Below, piece after piece: positions 20,563-29,781 of a DNA stretch of 64,000 nucleotides (position 1 is its first letter; the number at the start of each line of letters is the position of its first letter). Where the stretch lies: the NCBI GenBank assembly GCA_024707305.1, contig JANPZZ010000013.1, forward strand, positions 88,064-152,063, read 5' to 3'. This DNA comes from Chitinophagaceae bacterium. GTDB lineage: Bacteria; Bacteroidota; Bacteroidia; Chitinophagales; Chitinophagaceae. Both the position numbers and the translations under genes were made by a program. Below the pieces are notes generated by a model. It had not been told where the DNA came from, did not search any database, and was given only the letters and a program-made list of their open reading frames with translations.

Positions 20563-20949
20563 ATGAATAGTATAATTACCGAAGGAGTTCAGGTGAGCGT
20601 TGAAACGTTTTATCAACCCGATTACAGCAACCCGCTGCAATCGGAGTTTATGTTCGCTTACCGTATCACACTGGAGAACCATAATTCGTTTGCGGTAAAA
20701 CTGCATCGCCGTTTTTGGGAAATCTTTGATAGCAACGGCAGCCATCGCGAAGTGGAAGGAGAAGGTGTAGTAGGTGTGCAACCGGTAATTGAACCGGGCG
20801 AATCATACCAGTATGTTAGCGGTTGTAATCTCCGAACGGAAATGGGAAAGATGAAAGGAAGTTACCAGATGGAGAACCTTCATACAAAGTCCATATTTCG
20901 GGTTGATATTCCTTCTTTCGAGATGATTGTGCCAATGAAAAATAACTAA
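20563..20949 (+). CDS. apaG: ApaG-domain protein
   Basis: A 128-residue single-domain ApaG protein (fibronectin-III-like beta sandwich). The family hallmarks are present: an N-terminal V-x-V-x-T-x-YQPDYSNP, YRITLENHN, RRFWEIFDSNG and the VVGVQPVIEPGESYQYVSGC segment. ApaG has been linked to Co2+/Mg2+ efflux in enterobacteria, but its molecular activity is not firmly known. Intact frame, divergent from icd, converging on the SUI1 gene 8 bp away. Confidence 0.92.
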   Translation: MNSIITEGVQVSVETFYQPDYSNPLQSEFMFAYRITLENHNSFAVKLHRRFWEIFDSNGSHREVEGEGVVGVQPVIEPGESYQYVSGCNLRTEMGKMKGSYQMENLHTKSIFRVDIPSFEMIVPMKNN

Positions 20950-20957
20950 ACCGTTAT

Positions 20958-21290
20958 TTACCCCTTCACAGTGTATCCATTCTTTACCAGCCATTGTTTT
21001 ACTTTCTCTCGCTGATCGCCCTGGATAATAATTTCTCCATTTTTTGCCGAACCGCCGGTACCACAAAAGCTTTTTAATTTTTTACCCAGTTCTTCGAGGT
21101 CGTTGTCGTTTCCGACAAAACCTGTTATCAGGGTGACAGCCTTCCCCGCACGTTGTTTAGTGTCGAGCCGAATATTTAGTTTCTGCTTGGCTGGTGGCAG
21201 CGTTTCCATATCAGGCTGGTTTTCTTCGATTCTAAAATTGGGATCCGTACTATAGACATAACCACTGCTTTGGTTGGGTTTCTTTTTCAT
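20958..21290 (-). CDS. SUI1/eIF1-like translation factor (YciH type)
   Basis: A 110-residue protein. The C-terminal two thirds are a SUI1 fold: KAVTLITGFVGNDNDLEELGKKLKSFCGTGGSAKNGEIIIQGD, ending in WLVKNGY. The variable charged N-terminus is typical. Bacterial SUI1 proteins (YciH) are proposed to affect start-site fidelity; the role is not well established. The stop lies 8 bp from the apaG stop. The nadC start lies upstream, and a 28-bp gap to the nadC stop suggests co-transcription. Confidence 0.88.
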   Translation of the reverse strand: MKKKPNQSSGYVYSTDPNFRIEENQPDMETLPPAKQKLNIRLDTKQRAGKAVTLITGFVGNDNDLEELGKKLKSFCGTGGSAKNGEIIIQGDQREKVKQWLVKNGYTVKG

Positions 21291-21317
21291 CGTCGTTGAG
21301 TTTAAATCGTCAATGGA

Positions 21318-22169
21318 TTATATCGCTTTCAAACTGAGATCAAGACTTCTCGCCTGGTGAATCAATGCTCCCACTGAAACAAAGTCAACACCGGTAGCTG
21401 CATATGCTGTAATGTTGCTGATGTTGATGCCGCCGCTGGCTTCGGTTTCAAAATCATCACCCAGAATTTCAAGTGCAGGTTTTATTTGTGCGGGTGTAAA
21501 ATTGTCCAGCATTACGCGAAATACTTTTCCTTTTCCGGCTTTAGCAACGATTTCAACATCTTCCAGACTTCTGGTTTCTACTTCAATTTTCAAACCGGGT
21601 TTCTTTTCCTGCACATATTTCCACGCTTTGTCAATCGCCTTTTCTATGCCGCCGCAATAATCGATATGGTTATCCTTCAGCATAATCATATCAAAAAGAC
21701 CGAACCGATGGTTTACGCCTCCGCCGATGCGTACGGCTTCTTTTTCCAACAAACGGAAATTGGGAGTTGTTTTGCGCGTATCCAGCAGGCGTGTTTTATA
21801 GCCTGCCAGTTTTTCGGTATACGTTTTTGTAAGCGTTGCGATGCCGCTCATGCGTTGCATGCAGTTTAACACAAGACGTTCGCAGGTTAAGATGGTATGG
21901 ACGCCAGCTTCTACTTCGAAAGCTTTTTCGCCCGGTTGCATGGTCTCGCCATCATCTTTTAGTTTTTGAAACTTTGAGTCGGGATCTTTATAGGCAAAAA
22001 TCTGTGCGGCTACTTCCACGCCGGCCAACACGCCTGCTTCTTTTATTTTAAGTACAGCACGCCCTCTTTCATGTGGATCGATACATGATAAGGTGGAGTG
22101 GTCACCATCACCACAATCTTCCTTCAAAGCTTCGTCGATAAGGTGCAATAGTTGGGTTCGAAAATTCAT
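21318..22169 (-). CDS. nadC: Nicotinate-nucleotide pyrophosphorylase (carboxylating)
   Basis: Quinolinate phosphoribosyltransferase, which makes nicotinate mononucleotide in de novo NAD synthesis. 284 residues from ATG 22169 (MNFRTQLL); an in-frame ATG 66 bp upstream would run over the preceding terminator. Conserved motifs: EDCGDGDHST, CERLVLNCMQRMSGIAT, the active-site TRKTTPNFR and GGGVNHRFGL, MLKDNH, and the C-terminal EASGGI phosphate-binding loop. Together with nadE, two steps of the pathway are in this window. Confidence 0.96.
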   Translation of the reverse strand: MNFRTQLLHLIDEALKEDCGDGDHSTLSCIDPHERGRAVLKIKEAGVLAGVEVAAQIFAYKDPDSKFQKLKDDGETMQPGEKAFEVEAGVHTILTCERLVLNCMQRMSGIATLTKTYTEKLAGYKTRLLDTRKTTPNFRLLEKEAVRIGGGVNHRFGLFDMIMLKDNHIDYCGGIEKAIDKAWKYVQEKKPGLKIEVETRSLEDVEIVAKAGKGKVFRVMLDNFTPAQIKPALEILGDDFETEASGGINISNITAYAATGVDFVSVGALIHQARSLDLSLKAI

Positions 22170-22206
22170 AACGCAAAGAAAATGAAAATGCAGCTGTGAA
22201 GTGACA

Positions 22207-22248
22207 GAAAAAAAACCTGTAGCGCCCCAAGACATTACAGGTTTTTTT
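22207..22248. terminator. Bidirectional terminator between DUF4783 gene and nadC
   Basis: A 12-bp stem AAAAAACCTGTA / TACAGGTTTTTT with a ~14-base loop and T-tracts on both strands. On the minus strand it ends the DUF4783 transcript before nadC. Confidence 0.8.
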
Positions 22249-22269
22249 CAACGATTTATTTGCGTCTTG

Positions 22270-22662
22270 TTATTCGATTGGCTGAAATCGTATTTCTTTT
22301 ACCAGTTCACGGTTACCTTTCGCTTTCATAAATACGTGAGCGCGAAAAGCGCCGGATTTGGTGTTAAGGGTGCCAATGCAATAATGACCTCCGGGAGCGT
22401 CGCCTTTGTGTTTCAGGTCAAATCCTTTTACACCATTATTGGTAAAAAAGTCCCGCACAATCACCTGTGCCTGGGCTTTGCTGTAGCTATTACTTTTTAC
22501 GGGCAGCGTCAGCTCCACGTTATCATCGAAATACTTCGACAATTCGTTTGCATTTCCCGTTCGGAGTGCCCCGATAACGCCATCAATGCCGGTCTGGTCC
22601 TCGGTAAACGAAGACGAAATCAGCAGCAGTGACAGCAGCAATGTGGTAAATGTTGTTTTCAT
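22270..22662 (-). CDS. DUF4783 exported protein
   Basis: A 130-residue protein with signal peptide (MKTTFTTLLLSLLLISSSF). The mature part looks like an NTF2-like fold: helix, then ELSKYFDDNVELTLP, then a sheet with HYCIGTLNTKSGAFRAHVFMK. This matches the Bacteroidota-specific DUF4783 family, often found near nadC. Role unknown; NTF2-like folds usually bind small ligands. Confidence 0.8.
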   Translation of the reverse strand: MKTTFTTLLLSLLLISSSFTEDQTGIDGVIGALRTGNANELSKYFDDNVELTLPVKSNSYSKAQAQVIVRDFFTNNGVKGFDLKHKGDAPGGHYCIGTLNTKSGAFRAHVFMKAKGNRELVKEIRFQPIE

Positions 22663-22881
22663 AACTTATCGATTTCACAGGTGTTTGGTAATAACAATAG
22701 GGTACGGATCAAAATGTGTACTAAAATAATAAAAACATACAGTTTTGCGCCTTTCGGGGATAATTAACCGAATGATCTGTAGTTTTACAGCGCATTACAA
22801 GCGTGTTTTTACCGAATATATACCTGACAACCTGCATTTTACCCCTCGTAAACATGCCGGAATCACAAACTCATAACACAT

Positions 22882-24410
22882 ATGTCTACCAGGAAAGCGA
22901 TATTGATCATTATGGACGGGTGGGGACTCGGAAAAGTTGCATCGGCGGATGCCATCCAGCAGGCCAAAACTCCTTTGTTTCAGCATTATACAACCAATAC
23001 CCTCATAGTGAGCTCATTACATGTGGTGAAGCGGTGGGCCTCCCCGAGGGGCAAATGGGGAATTCTGAAGTGGGGCATTTGAACCTCGGAGCCGGACGCG
23101 TGGTTTACCAGGAGCTGCAGCGGATCAATGTCGCTATCAGGGAAGGCGAGCTGGCAGGGAATGCAAACCTGCTGCGCGCGCTGGAACATGCTAAACTTCA
23201 AGGCAAGCCCGTTCACCTGATGGGACTGGTAAGCGATGGCGGCGTACACTCGCACATCAACCACCTGAAAGCACTTGTCGACATCTGCCATACACAGGGC
23301 CTGGGCGAAGTTTATATCCATGCATTTACCGACGGGCGCGACTGCGACCCCAAAAGCGGCCTGGGCTTCTTAACTGATCTGCAGGGCCACCTCGATAAAA
23401 CAACCGGAAAAATCGCCAGTGTAAGTGGCCGTTATTATGCCATGGACCGCGATAAACGCTGGGAGCGTGTGAAGCTGGCTTATGATGCCCTTGTAAATGG
23501 CAAGGGACAAATGGCTTCAAGTGGCATTGCTGCAGTGGCAGATTCTTATGAGAAGAACGTGTCTGACGAATTCATCCTTCCCACTGTTATCGTTAATGCA
23601 GACCAGCAACCTGTTGCTACCATCCGATCGGGTGATATAGTGATTTGTTTCAACTTCCGCACCGACCGCTGTCGCGAAATTACAGAGGTATTAACACAAC
23701 ATGATATTCCAGATCACGACATGTATAAACTGTCGATTGACTATACCACGATGACGCAGTATGATCAAAGTTATCAGGGAGTTCATGTTCTTTTCAACAA
23801 CGATGATTTGCGGATGACGATTGGTGAAGTGTTGGAAAAAGCAGGTAAAAAACAAATCCGAATTGCAGAAACAGAAAAATATCCGCACGTTACTTTCTTC
23901 TTTAGTGGCGGTCGTGAAGTTCCTTTTGAAGGTGAAACGCGCATCATGGTACCATCACCCAAAGTAGCTACTTACGATCTTAAACCGGAGATGAGTGCGT
24001 ATGAAATGACAGACGCATTGCTGCCTCATTTGCAGGACGGAGCAGTAGATTTTGTGTGCCTTAACTATGCCAATGCCGACATGGTTGGTCATACCGGCAT
24101 ATTTGAAGCGGCTATAAAAGCTGTAGAAACCGTTGACACCTGTGTGAGCAAGGTCGTTACTACTGCACTCGCAAATGGATATACGATATTCCTCACAGCA
24201 GATCATGGCAACTCCGACTACATGCGCAATGAAGACGGTAGTCCCAATACAGCACATACTTTGAACCCTGTCCCCTTCTTCGTTATTGATAATCAATGGC
24301 GTGGAACTCTCAAAAACGGCAAACTTGCCGACATCGCTCCTACAATTCTTAACTGGATGCAAATAGCTGCACCCGTGGAGATGACTGGTGAGATATTGAT
24401 GGGAGAATAG
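22882..24410 (+). CDS. gpmI: 2,3-bisphosphoglycerate-independent phosphoglycerate mutase (frameshift)
   Basis: Interconverts 3- and 2-phosphoglycerate. About 509 residues after repair. Alkaline-phosphatase-fold metal ligands are all present: IIMDGWG at the N-terminus, the phospho-acceptor serine in MGNSEVGH, then FTDGRDC, SGRYYAMDRD, FNFRTDR, TADHGNSD and NTAHTLNPVP. The frame breaks near 23000. A CC that should be CCC restores HYTTQYPHSELITCGE. Start ATG 22882 gives the usual N-terminus. The stop codon is followed at once by a heptamer array. Confidence 0.93.
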
Positions 24411-24559
24411 TGGGGGGATGGATGGGGGATGGGGGATGGTGGATGGGGGATGGTGGATGGAAGATGGATGGAGGATGGTGGATGGATGGGGGATGGATGG
24501 GGGATGGGGGATGGTGGATGGATGGGGGATGGTGGAATGGAAGATGGTGGATGGAAGCA
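24411..24559 (+). repeat. Heptamer array, TGGNNGA family (~20 units)
   Basis: Starts at the base after the gpmI stop codon. Units TGGGGGA, TGGTGGA, TGGAAGA, TGGATGG and similar, mostly 7 bp with a few 4-bp partial units. It is the complement of the CCATCCA family at 8011. Followed by an octamer array. Confidence 0.9.
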
Positions 24560-24572
24560 TTTCCGCAATTTC

Positions 24573-24628
24573 ACATTTCCGCATTTCCTCATTTCCACAT
24601 TTCCTCATTCGCACATTTCCACATTTCC
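24573..24628 (+). repeat. Octamer array, WCATTTCC family (7 units)
   Basis: Seven in-phase 8-bp units (ACATTTCC, GCATTTCC, TCATTTCC, TCATTCGC). It completes the heptamer-plus-octamer block that fills most of the 316-bp gap between gpmI and the sigma factor gene. The last 98 bp of that gap must hold the sigma-factor promoter; I see no clear box there. Confidence 0.9.
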
Positions 24629-24726
24629 CCCTCCCGTGTTTTCCTCTCTTTTCCCCGGAAAATTACTTTCCCGTGCAGCTTTCGTAATCAAAAATTGTCT
24701 AAATTACGGGCAACCAAACGGGAATT

Positions 24727-25308
24727 ATGACAGAAGAAGCCATCCTGAAAGGTTGTTTAAACAATGAAGCAGTAGCACAGCGTGAACTGTACAACCGGTT
24801 CAGCGCGAAAATGCTGGCTGTTTGTTACCGTTATGCGCATAACCGTGAAGATGCGGAGGACATGTTGCAGGAAGGGTTCATCAAGGTATTCATGCAGATG
24901 CATACGTTCGAAAACCGTGGTGCTTTTGAAGGATGGATCAGACGAATAATTGTTCATACCTGCATCAATATCCTGAAGAAGAATAAGAAGTTCAATGAAA
25001 GTGTTGATATCATTCATGCCAACAGCATCCAGGTAAGAGAGGATTCTGTATCATCGATCGTACAGGCAAAACAGGTGGTGGAATGCATCCGGTTGTTGCC
25101 CATCGGTTACAGAACAGTATTGAACCTGTACGCTGTGGAAGGATTTAGTCATAGAGAGATTGCACAAATGCTGGAAGTGGAAGAGAGTACGAGCCGTAGC
25201 CAGTATACGCGTGCCAAGACGATGTTGGAAGATATACTGATCCGAAAAAGGATCCTGCAAAAACCAAAACAAGATATTGATTGGCTTGTCGCCGTTAGCC
25301 AGCGGTAG
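24727..25308 (+). CDS. RNA polymerase ECF sigma factor
   Basis: A 193-residue sigma-70 family protein of the extracytoplasmic type. Region 2 is clear (YNRFSAKMLAVCYRYAHN, EDAEDMLQEGFIKVF, then RGAFEGWIRRIIVHTCIN), followed by a linker and region 4 (LLPIGYRTVLNLYAVEGFSHREIAQML, then STSRSQYTRAKTML), the -35-binding helix-turn-helix. The next gene, 27 bp downstream, has a membrane anchor and probably serves as its anti-sigma partner. Confidence 0.93.
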   Translation: MTEEAILKGCLNNEAVAQRELYNRFSAKMLAVCYRYAHNREDAEDMLQEGFIKVFMQMHTFENRGAFEGWIRRIIVHTCINILKKNKKFNESVDIIHANSIQVREDSVSSIVQAKQVVECIRLLPIGYRTVLNLYAVEGFSHREIAQMLEVEESTSRSQYTRAKTMLEDILIRKRILQKPKQDIDWLVAVSQR

Positions 25309-25335
25309 TCCGTCCCTTAAATGATTCAACTGGTT

Positions 25336-26757
25336 ATGGAGAGAAATTTCAGTAACAGCGATTTTGAGCGGTATGTGCAGAAGAATGCTGACCAGTACCG
25401 GATGTTCCCGTCAGAGAAGGTGTGGAACAACGTGCATAAGGCATTACATAAGCGCAGAAGATGGTATGGCCTCGGTCTTGCCTGTCTTCTATTGCTTACC
25501 GGCACTGCCGTAACCCTGGTAATGCGCTCATACCCCATTGTAAAAAAAGACGGCAACCTTACATCTGCTCAAACTCCGGCTTATATCAGCAACGCTTCCG
25601 AATCGGACGAAGCAATTATCAGCCAGCCAACAGATATTCGCGACCTCACTCCTTTCGAAGATATTGACCAGGAAGTGGAAGAAGCCATTCGCGCGGCTCT
25701 GGCACCGCAACCCGCTGTTCTTGCCGACAACAGGAACGCCACAAACTTCAACAATAGCAATTCCGAAATATTAAAGGCAGGCGGCGGAACGATTAGTGCG
25801 ATCAACAGCCGCAGCCAGGAAATGTTGTTGAGCAACCGCCCACAACCAGAAGTGCAAAAACCACAGGCGATCATAGTGAAAATGGAAGATTACCTGCGAA
25901 ACCTGAAAGCGCCTGAAGATGTGGCGGTACATGAAGTGCCGGCAGAAGAAACAAAAGCCCAGGATGCTATTGTTGAATTCAACAACGTCCCCCCATATAC
26001 CATTGAGAGCGTTGTAAATAGTTATAAACCTGCTCCTAAACATATCAGCTGGCAATTCTTCATTACACCCACTATCAGCTACCGCAAGCTGAGTGCGAAC
26101 CAGGACTTCCAGGCATCACCTGGAGGACCGTTGCCATTCCCGTTTGCGAACCTGGACAACGTAAACAATGCAGTAACGCATAAACCCGATCTGGGATTCC
26201 AGATTGGAATGACCGGCCGCTATCCTCTCAGTAAACGTATAAACCTCCGGGGGGGCGTTCAGCTGAATGTTAACAAATACGACATCAAAGCATTTGCATA
26301 TCCTGGCGAGGTAGCAGTGATCAATCTCGATGACCCCAATAGTACAACAGTTGCAACCTGGACACGCTATCGCAGCCAGAGTGGTTATAAATCTAACTGG
26401 TTGAAAAACTCTTATATCTCTATTTCAGTTCCAGTAGGTGCAGAAGTGAAACTGTTTGGCAATAAGCATACAAATGTGGGAATTGCAGGTACAATCCAAC
26501 CCACTTATGTGGTTCGTGATAAAGCCTATCTCATTTCCACCGACTATAAAAATTATGCACAGGTGCCCTGGCTTATCCGCCGCGTAAACATCAGCACAGG
26601 CTTCGAAGCTTTTGTAAACTATGGCAAAGGCAAAACACAATGGCAGGTGGGACCACAGGTTCGTTACCAGATGCTTTCCAGCTTCCAAAACAAATACCCT
26701 GTTAAGGAAAACCTCTTCGACTTTGGGTTGAAAATCGGCGTAACACTGAATCAATAG
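25336..26757 (+). CDS. Membrane-anchored protein with outer-membrane-barrel-like C-terminus, probable anti-sigma partner
   Basis: About 473 residues from ATG 25336 (MERNFSNSDFERY). The first ~38 residues are cytoplasmic and charged, resembling short anti-sigma N-termini (VWNNVHKALHKRRR). One transmembrane helix follows (LGLACLLLLTGTAVTLVM). Next is a ~190-residue low-complexity periplasmic linker. The C-terminal ~230 residues have alternating aromatic beta strands like an outer-membrane-beta-barrel domain (SWQFFITPTISYRKLS, GFQIGMTGRYPL, WQVGPQVRYQML). Position directly after an ECF sigma factor supports an anti-sigma role; this is inference. Confidence 0.7.
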   Translation: MERNFSNSDFERYVQKNADQYRMFPSEKVWNNVHKALHKRRRWYGLGLACLLLLTGTAVTLVMRSYPIVKKDGNLTSAQTPAYISNASESDEAIISQPTDIRDLTPFEDIDQEVEEAIRAALAPQPAVLADNRNATNFNNSNSEILKAGGGTISAINSRSQEMLLSNRPQPEVQKPQAIIVKMEDYLRNLKAPEDVAVHEVPAEETKAQDAIVEFNNVPPYTIESVVNSYKPAPKHISWQFFITPTISYRKLSANQDFQASPGGPLPFPFANLDNVNNAVTHKPDLGFQIGMTGRYPLSKRINLRGGVQLNVNKYDIKAFAYPGEVAVINLDDPNSTTVATWTRYRSQSGYKSNWLKNSYISISVPVGAEVKLFGNKHTNVGIAGTIQPTYVVRDKAYLISTDYKNYAQVPWLIRRVNISTGFEAFVNYGKGKTQWQVGPQVRYQMLSSFQNKYPVKENLFDFGLKIGVTLNQ

Positions 26758-26779
26758 TCGGTAAACAATCACTATACTT

Positions 26780-26819
26780 AAAGAATAATCCCGGAATTTT
26801 TCCGGGATTATTCTTTTTA
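26780..26819 (+). terminator. Intrinsic terminator after the sigma/anti-sigma pair
   Basis: A 15-bp perfect stem AAGAATAATCCCGGA / TCCGGGATTATTCTT with a 5-base loop and a T-tract, 24 bp after the stop codon. Confidence 0.92.
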
Positions 26820-26903
26820 ACAATTATGCGAACGAGGTGTTAGTGTATTCAATATGCACCACCCAAAACTTTAAGTAATTTCGTGTTGAAGAAAATAAAT
26901 CAA

Positions 26904-27482
26904 ATGAAATTCACGCCCCTCCTTTTCTGTCTCGGTGCTTTGCTGTTTTTTACAATATCCGGTTGCCAGTCAAAAAAAAAAGAAGAAAATAAACTCTGGC
27001 CGGTATTGCCCTACCTGATGAGTGAAGTGTCTGCTGTAGACAGTTCTATTTCCCGGATTACGAAAATAATCACACGCGAAGATGGAGGTTATGATACCGT
27101 TTATATTCACCGGAATGACTTCAGAAAAGAAGCCAGCGATTTTCTTTCGTTGCCGGATATCAGCAGCACAAAATTTGCAGGTGACTATAAAGAAGAAGAA
27201 ATCATGGATGAAGGTATCCAGCGTTTCATTGTAAGACAAACCCCGCTGAAACCCGAAAAGCAACTGATACAAAGCCAGGAAGTGTTGATAAAACCTGCGC
27301 TCGAAGGCGATCAGGTGATGACCATTTTGATCAGCACCCTTCAATCAGGCAAAGACAGTTCAGTACAAAAGAGAATGATCTGGAACATTGGAAAATCAAT
27401 GCAGGTAACTACCATCGTACAAAAAGATAAAGACACGGAAAAAATAAACACCTATAAAATAACCTGGGGAGATACGGAATGA
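26904..27482 (+). CDS. Hypothetical lipoprotein upstream of uvrC
   Basis: 192 residues from ATG 26904. Signal peptide MKFTPLLFCLGALLFF and lipobox TISGC (Cys near 21). The mature part has mixed alpha/beta composition, with a conserved-looking core (SRITKIITREDGGYDTVYIHRNDFRKEASDFLSLP). I know similar Bacteroidota lipoproteins but no function. Its stop TGA overlaps the uvrC start as ATGA, so it is translationally coupled to uvrC. Confidence 0.7.
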   Translation: MKFTPLLFCLGALLFFTISGCQSKKKEENKLWPVLPYLMSEVSAVDSSISRITKIITREDGGYDTVYIHRNDFRKEASDFLSLPDISSTKFAGDYKEEEIMDEGIQRFIVRQTPLKPEKQLIQSQEVLIKPALEGDQVMTILISTLQSGKDSSVQKRMIWNIGKSMQVTTIVQKDKDTEKINTYKITWGDTE

Positions 27483-29279
27483 CGCAGGAAGAGTTTCAAC
27501 ATATTGCACCTGGTATACCTCAACAACCTGGTATCTATAAATATTACAGCGCCGAAAATGAATTGATCTATGTCGGCAAGGCTAAAGAATATCCGCAAAC
27601 GTGTAAGTTCTTACTTCATTAAAACACAGGCGAACTTCAAAACGCATGAACTGGTTCGCAGGATACATCGGATTGAGTTTACCATTGTGGATTCAGAACA
27701 GGATGCTTTCCTGTTGGAGAATTCGCTGATCAAAGAATTTCAGCCGCATTTTAATATCACACTTAAAGACGATAAGACCTACCCGTATATCGTCATTCGC
27801 AATGAACATTTTCCGAGAGTATTCCTCACCCGAAATCGCATTCCAGATGGTTCCGAATACCTCGGCCCCTATACTTCTGTAAAAAAAGTGCGCGAGCTGA
27901 TAGAGTTTACCCGACAGACCATTCCATTGCGCACCTGCAACCTTGCATTGACGCCAAGGAATATTGAAGCGGGAAAATTCAAGGTTTGTCTTGAGTATCA
28001 TTTGGGCAATTGTAAAGGACCCTGTGAGGCATATCAGACGGAAGATGATTATCGTGCAAATCTTGAGCAGCTAAAAAATCTGCTCAAAGGAAATCTTGCG
28101 CCGGTAATGCGTCATTTCCGTGAGGAAATGAAAACATTTGCGGCCGATCTTGCATTTGAGAAAGCGGAAATTACCAGAAAGAAAATAGAATTTCTCGAAA
28201 ATTACCAGGCACGGTCCGTTGTGGTGAATGCGAGAACAGGCGATCTGGATGTGTTTTCATTTTTGCAGGACGGGGAACGTGCTTTTGTAAATTACCTCCA
28301 GTTAAGAAACGGAGCCATTGTGCAAACACATACAAGTCCGGTGGAAGCTCATCTGGATGAAACACCAGCAGAAGTGTTGGCTTTTTCAGTAGCCCGTTTA
28401 CGCAATATCTTTAATAGTGAATCGCCGGAGATAGTCGTTCCTTTTGAAATAGAATTTCCGGAGGAAGGAATTCGGATTACAGTTCCAAAAGCCGGCGACA
28501 AAAAGAAGTTGCTGGAATTATCAGAAAAAAACGCGGGATATTTCCTTGAAGAGGTGAAACACCGCGCTCGTCTGCGTCTCAACCAGGGTAAGGATCCGAT
28601 GGAAGTGCTTTCGCAACTACAGGATGATTTGCAGCTACCGCAGTTGCCCATTCATATCGAATGTTTCGATAATTCCAACTTTCAGGGAAGTTATCCTGTT
28701 TCCGCAATGGTGTGTTTCAAAAATGGGGCGCCGAGTAAGGCTGATTACAGGCATTTTAACGTACGAACGGTTGAAGGAATCAATGACTTCGCTTCGATGA
28801 AAGAAGCCGTTTATCGGCGCTATAAACGCTTGAAAGAAGAAGATGCGCCCTTCCCCCAGCTTATCATTATTGACGGCGGCAAAGGGCAGCTGGGTGCCGC
28901 ATTGGATGCTTTCCGTGAACTGGAACTTTTGGGCAGAAGCACGCTGGTGGGACTTGCAAAAAATGAGGAAGAATTGTTCTTCGCCGGCGACCAGGAATCG
29001 CTCAGGCTGCCATATAATAGTGATAGTTTATTGTTGATTCGTCGCATACGTGACGAAGTACACCGTTTTGGCATCACATTCCACCGCCAGAAACGAAGCA
29101 GGGGCACTTTTAAGAATGAGCTGGAAGATATTCCCGGCATTGGCAAAACGACGGCTGCAGAGTTATTAAAGACTTTTAAATCAGTAAAAAAAGTAAAGGA
29201 AGCCAGTCTGGATGAACTGGCCGCGCTGATTGGTTTGTCGAAAGCGCGCAAGCTGCAAGCGCATTTGCGTGAGGCTTGA
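27479..29279 (+). CDS. uvrC: Excinuclease ABC subunit C (frameshift near N-terminus)
   Basis: Makes both incisions in nucleotide excision repair. About 600 residues after repair. The N-terminal GIY-YIG nuclease is visible as GIYKYY...LIYVGKAK. The UVR motif region, the RNase-H-like C-terminal nuclease (IIIDGGKGQLGAA) and a terminal tandem helix-hairpin-helix (DIPGIGKTTAAELL, then AALIGLSKARKLQ) follow. The frame breaks near 27586, where AAAG for AAG shifts out KNIRKRVSSYF. I start at ATG 27479, overlapping the previous stop. Confidence 0.93.
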
Positions 29280-29283
29280 GAAA

Positions 29284-29311
29284 CGGCAAACGGCAAACGG
29301 CAAACGTGAAA
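29284..29311 (+). repeat. Heptamer array, CGGCAAA family (4 units)
   Basis: Three CGGCAAA units and one CGTGAAA in phase, starting 4 bp after the uvrC stop codon and leading directly into a terminator hairpin. Confidence 0.85.
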
Positions 29312-29313
29312 AT

Positions 29314-29344
29314 AAAATAAGCAGCCTTTTGGGCTGCTTATTTT
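29314..29344. terminator. Bidirectional terminator after uvrC
   Basis: Stem AAAATAAGCAGCC / GGCTGCTTATTTT (13 bp) with a 5-base loop. The A and T flanks make it active in both directions. Confidence 0.9.
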
Positions 29345-29454
29345 ATGCTTATTTTAGAGCGTATTTAGTTGTTAAAGAAAGTCGTAATAGAAGGGTTTGG
29401 AGGTATTGAAATTTCTAAACGCACCAGGTTGCTATCAATAGGGTGTGCTTATTT

Positions 29455-29543
29455 ACATTCCCTCATTTCCACATCTCCTCATTTTCACATCTCCTCATTT
29501 TCACATTCCCCCATTTCCACATTTCCCCATTTCCACATTTTCT
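29455..29543 (+). repeat. Octamer array, WCATTTCC family (~10 units)
   Basis: 8-bp units TCATTTCC, ACATCTCC, ACATTTCC and variants with a few slips. This is the second half of the heptamer-terminator-octamer block downstream of uvrC. The surrounding 500-bp gap (29280-29781) holds only arrays and three terminator hairpins; I see no gene. Confidence 0.88.
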
Positions 29544-29563
29544 TCTCCGTCTCGCGATGGAGC

Positions 29564-29603
29564 AAAAAAATGGGGCCAGGATAGAAATCCAGCCCCGTTT
29601 TTA
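29564..29603. terminator. Terminator-like hairpin in the uvrC-gldN gap
   Basis: Stem GGGGC / GCCCC with an inner GGAT / ATCC stem, preceded by seven A's and followed by a T-tract, so either strand could use it. No gene ends directly beside it. Confidence 0.6.
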
Positions 29604-29721
29604 AAATCCAATATCCTATGAAAAACCGAGACGAAAATACAACTATTCCGTCATATTCCTAGTATTGTTTAAGGAAATTTGTTCTTTTTTTTAAGAAACT
29701 AAAAATGAAAGTTTTATAAAT

Positions 29722-29750
29722 GAAAAAGCCCCCGATAAACGGGGGCCTTT
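29722..29750 (-). terminator. Terminator of the gldLMN transcript
   Basis: Reverse-strand stem GGCCCCCG / CGGGGGCT with a 5-base loop and a TTTTT tract, 32 bp after the gldN stop codon. Confidence 0.9.
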
Positions 29751-29781
29751 TGCTGGAGTATTAGAAAGCTTGATAAAAAAC

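Noticed and set aside
24410..24767. Overlapping frames rich in Gly, Trp, Met and Asp (GGWWMGDGG-like)
   Set aside because: Products of translating the TGGNNGA heptamer array in three frames; no coding signal.
29314..29750. Small RNA gene between uvrC and gldN
   Set aside because: The hairpins look like terminators with poly-T tails, and no promoter box was found for a separate transcript.
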